NCBI RefSeq assembly: GCF_004345615.1
Contig: NZ_SLWK01000003.1
Span: 310,001-374,000, forward strand
Reading direction: 5' to 3'
From: Natronoflexus pectinivorans
Lineage (GTDB): Bacteria; Bacteroidota; Bacteroidia; Bacteroidales; Marinilabiliaceae
DNA: 64,000 bases
Part shown: positions 62,654 through 64,000 of the stretch, one piece after another
Numbering within the stretch: the stretch's first letter is position 1
How the letters are laid out: the number at the start of each line of letters is the position of its first letter
Translations under genes and position numbers: made by a program
Notes under the pieces: generated by a model
Databases searched by the model: none
Told to the model about the DNA's origin: nothing
Seen by the model: only the letters and a program-made list of their open reading frames with translations

Positions 62654-64000
62654 ATGACTCAAATAACCATATATCCAATCACCCATCGACAAGAGAAGCG
62701 CATTGCTCTACAATGCAGCCTCTATCCTAAAGACAGTCCTGTAGACAAAGCCATCAGAAAACTCAATGGTAGAAGATACAGCAGTACTCTGAAAGTTTGG
62801 CATATTCCGTATCATGAAAATTACCAGGAGTTAATTCTATCGCATTTCAATTCAATAGAGAATCTCAATTTATCATTTGAGCCAATCACAGAACTAGAAA
62901 TTCCCCAGATTATATCATCAGAACAGGAAGTGAAAATCATAATCAACAAAGCCGACAAACGCTTTTATGTGATTCATGGTTACTCTCCCGCATTGTTTAA
63001 AGCGTTGTTAAATACCCGCAGTGGCTTTTGGGATAAAAAAAGGAAACGATGGATATTTAAAGGAGACAATGACTTGTACCTTAAAGTTACTGAAATTATT
63101 AAAAATGAGAACTTGAAATTTTCAACCCTTAAGGAAGAAATTGAGCCACATGACAACACAAGAAAACTTTTGGCTTCATTATCTCCCGAGCAATTGAAAA
63201 TACTCAGCTTTTTTAAAACTACGTTGATTTTAAAACGATTGAGTCAACGCACTCAGGAGATTTACACCAGTCGTTTCATATACTTTTTGGCCGATCATAC
63301 CGGCATTGAAATAGATCATTTAACTTTTAAACAGCTACTTAAATATACAAGAAGATTATCAGGTGAATTAAGTGACACACTTCTCAACCAAACCATTGCA
63401 GCCATAAAGTTTTATTATGAGCGCGGACTGGGAAGAGGTAAAATGTTTTTCTCCATTAAAAAACACAAAACTGCTCCAAAGAAAATTTTGTATCTAACAT
63501 ATTCGGAAGTGGTAGATGTTTGCCAAAACATCGAATCTGCTGAAGATAAGATGCTTTTATTTTTATGTTATCATGCCAATCTTACAATATCGCAGATCAA
63601 AGAAATTCCGGCAAATTGTTGTAATATCTTTACGGATCAGTTCAAACTTCCCGGATCTGACAGTGAGGCCATTGAATACTTTAAAACTCTCCAAACTAAA
63701 ATTATCCAAACAACAAATCCCAAAAGCTATCTATTTGAGCAAGATGGAAAAGCTTACGATGCGGATTTGATGAGGATAAAAATCTATCGGTTATTTGAAA
63801 AATACAAACTTGAAGCGATATACAAAAAGCAGTACCAACTTATATTAAGCCATACAGACTACGGCTCAAAAACCATAAAAATGTACTTAAGTACATTTAT
63901 GAGGTTCCTTAAGCACTATGAATACAGGCATCCTGCATTCATTTCGGATGAAGAGATCAGGGATTACATGATTCTCCACAGGGAGAAATCCACTTCACAC
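62654..64000 (+). CDS. Tandem tyrosine-recombinase-like protein, first unit degenerate (runs off the right edge)
   Basis: A frame of 449 codons is open from ATG 62654 to the window end. The N-terminus has two related modules of the kind that precede Bacteroidota integrases, each with a W in a basic context (STLKVWHIPYHENYQEL and FWDKKRKRWIFKGDND). A SAM-like core-binding domain follows (about 185-265, LSQRTQEIYTSRFIYFL to TIAAIKFYYERGLGR). A catalytic-like segment comes next (about 275-375, LTYSEVVDVCQNIES to SYLFEQDGK). There the catalytic Arg of the GLRxSE motif is replaced (ANLTISQ) and no HxxR or Tyr box follows. A second SAM-like domain begins at about residue 395 (GSKTIKMYLSTFMRFLKHYEY). 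The real catalytic domain, if any, lies beyond the window. Confidence 0.75.
   Translation, partial: MTQITIYPITHRQEKRIALQCSLYPKDSPVDKAIRKLNGRRYSSTLKVWHIPYHENYQELILSHFNSIENLNLSFEPITELEIPQIISSEQEVKIIINKADKRFYVIHGYSPALFKALLNTRSGFWDKKRKRWIFKGDNDLYLKVTEIIKNENLKFSTLKEEIEPHDNTRKLLASLSPEQLKILSFFKTTLILKRLSQRTQEIYTSRFIYFLADHTGIEIDHLTFKQLLKYTRRLSGELSDTLLNQTIAAIKFYYERGLGRGKMFFSIKKHKTAPKKILYLTYSEVVDVCQNIESAEDKMLLFLCYHANLTISQIKEIPANCCNIFTDQFKLPGSDSEAIEYFKTLQTKIIQTTNPKSYLFEQDGKAYDADLMRIKIYRLFEKYKLEAIYKKQYQLILSHTDYGSKTIKMYLSTFMRFLKHYEYRHPAFISDEEIRDYMILHREKSTSH

Overview
The window looks like a chromosomal segment of a Bacteroidota bacterium, most probably of the Bacteroidales/Marinilabiliales type. The evidence is a complete BatABCDE (aerotolerance) operon, a type IX secretion C-terminal sorting domain, several Bacteroidota-type outer-membrane proteins, sigma boxes of the TAnnTTTG type, an AT-rich composition and no Shine-Dalgarno sequences. 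I see no rRNA, tRNA or CRISPR array. No prophage is visible, but the right edge enters a large recombinase-like gene.

Layout. 1-2.6 kb: 5' part of a giant secreted Ig/PKD-like protein, minus strand. 3.1-6.8 kb: a coiled-coil protein of unknown function, a MATE exporter and MurB. 6.9-17.7 kb: a polysaccharide export/assembly region with two tyrosine autokinases (BY-kinases), a GT2 glycosyltransferase, a WecA-type initiating transferase, a Wza-like lipoprotein, a Wzi/RemB-like barrel and a WcaF-type acetyltransferase. 17.8 kb: a 52-codon Cys-rich metallothionein-like gene. 18.4-24.2 kb: two convergent EamA exporters, an amidohydrolase-fold protein that has lost its metal ligands, an Smr/DUF2027 protein, QueA and a small BFD-like Fe-S protein. 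24.4-33.3 kb: moxR-DUF58-BatA/B/C/D/E. 33.4-45.2 kb: an NtrY/NtrC-like two-component system divergent from a TolC-HlyD-ABC (MacB-like) efflux operon. A plausible sigma-54 promoter lies between them and a four-helix-bundle gene is inserted in the operon. 45.6-50.7 kb: an HU-like protein, a GH43 lipoprotein and a beta-helix lipoprotein. 50.9-59.0 kb: an eight-repeat fasciclin protein with a T9SS tail, a porin and a TonB-dependent receptor. 59.0-62.4 kb: an NlpC/P60 lipoprotein, a DJ-1/PfpI lipoprotein and a class I fumarase. 62.65 kb to the end: a partial gene with two successive tyrosine-recombinase-like units, the first catalytically degenerate.

How they work together. The exopolysaccharide genes, the GH43 and beta-helix lipoproteins, the fasciclin protein, the porin and the TonB receptor together suggest a surface-oriented, carbohydrate-handling, probably biofilm-forming lifestyle. 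The Bat operon, class I fumarase and DJ-1 lipoprotein fit an organism meeting low or variable oxygen. Many intergenic gaps hold short degenerate oligonucleotide repeats, with a different unit at almost every site. Two full copies and one half copy of an approximately 190-200 bp terminal-inverted-repeat element are also present.

Least expected items: the unlisted metallothionein-like gene at 17818-17976, the fused double recombinase at the right edge, the HxH-less amidohydrolase at 20454, and the nearly identical 405-bp fasciclin repeats. All functional calls rest on motif recognition by eye; no database search was run.
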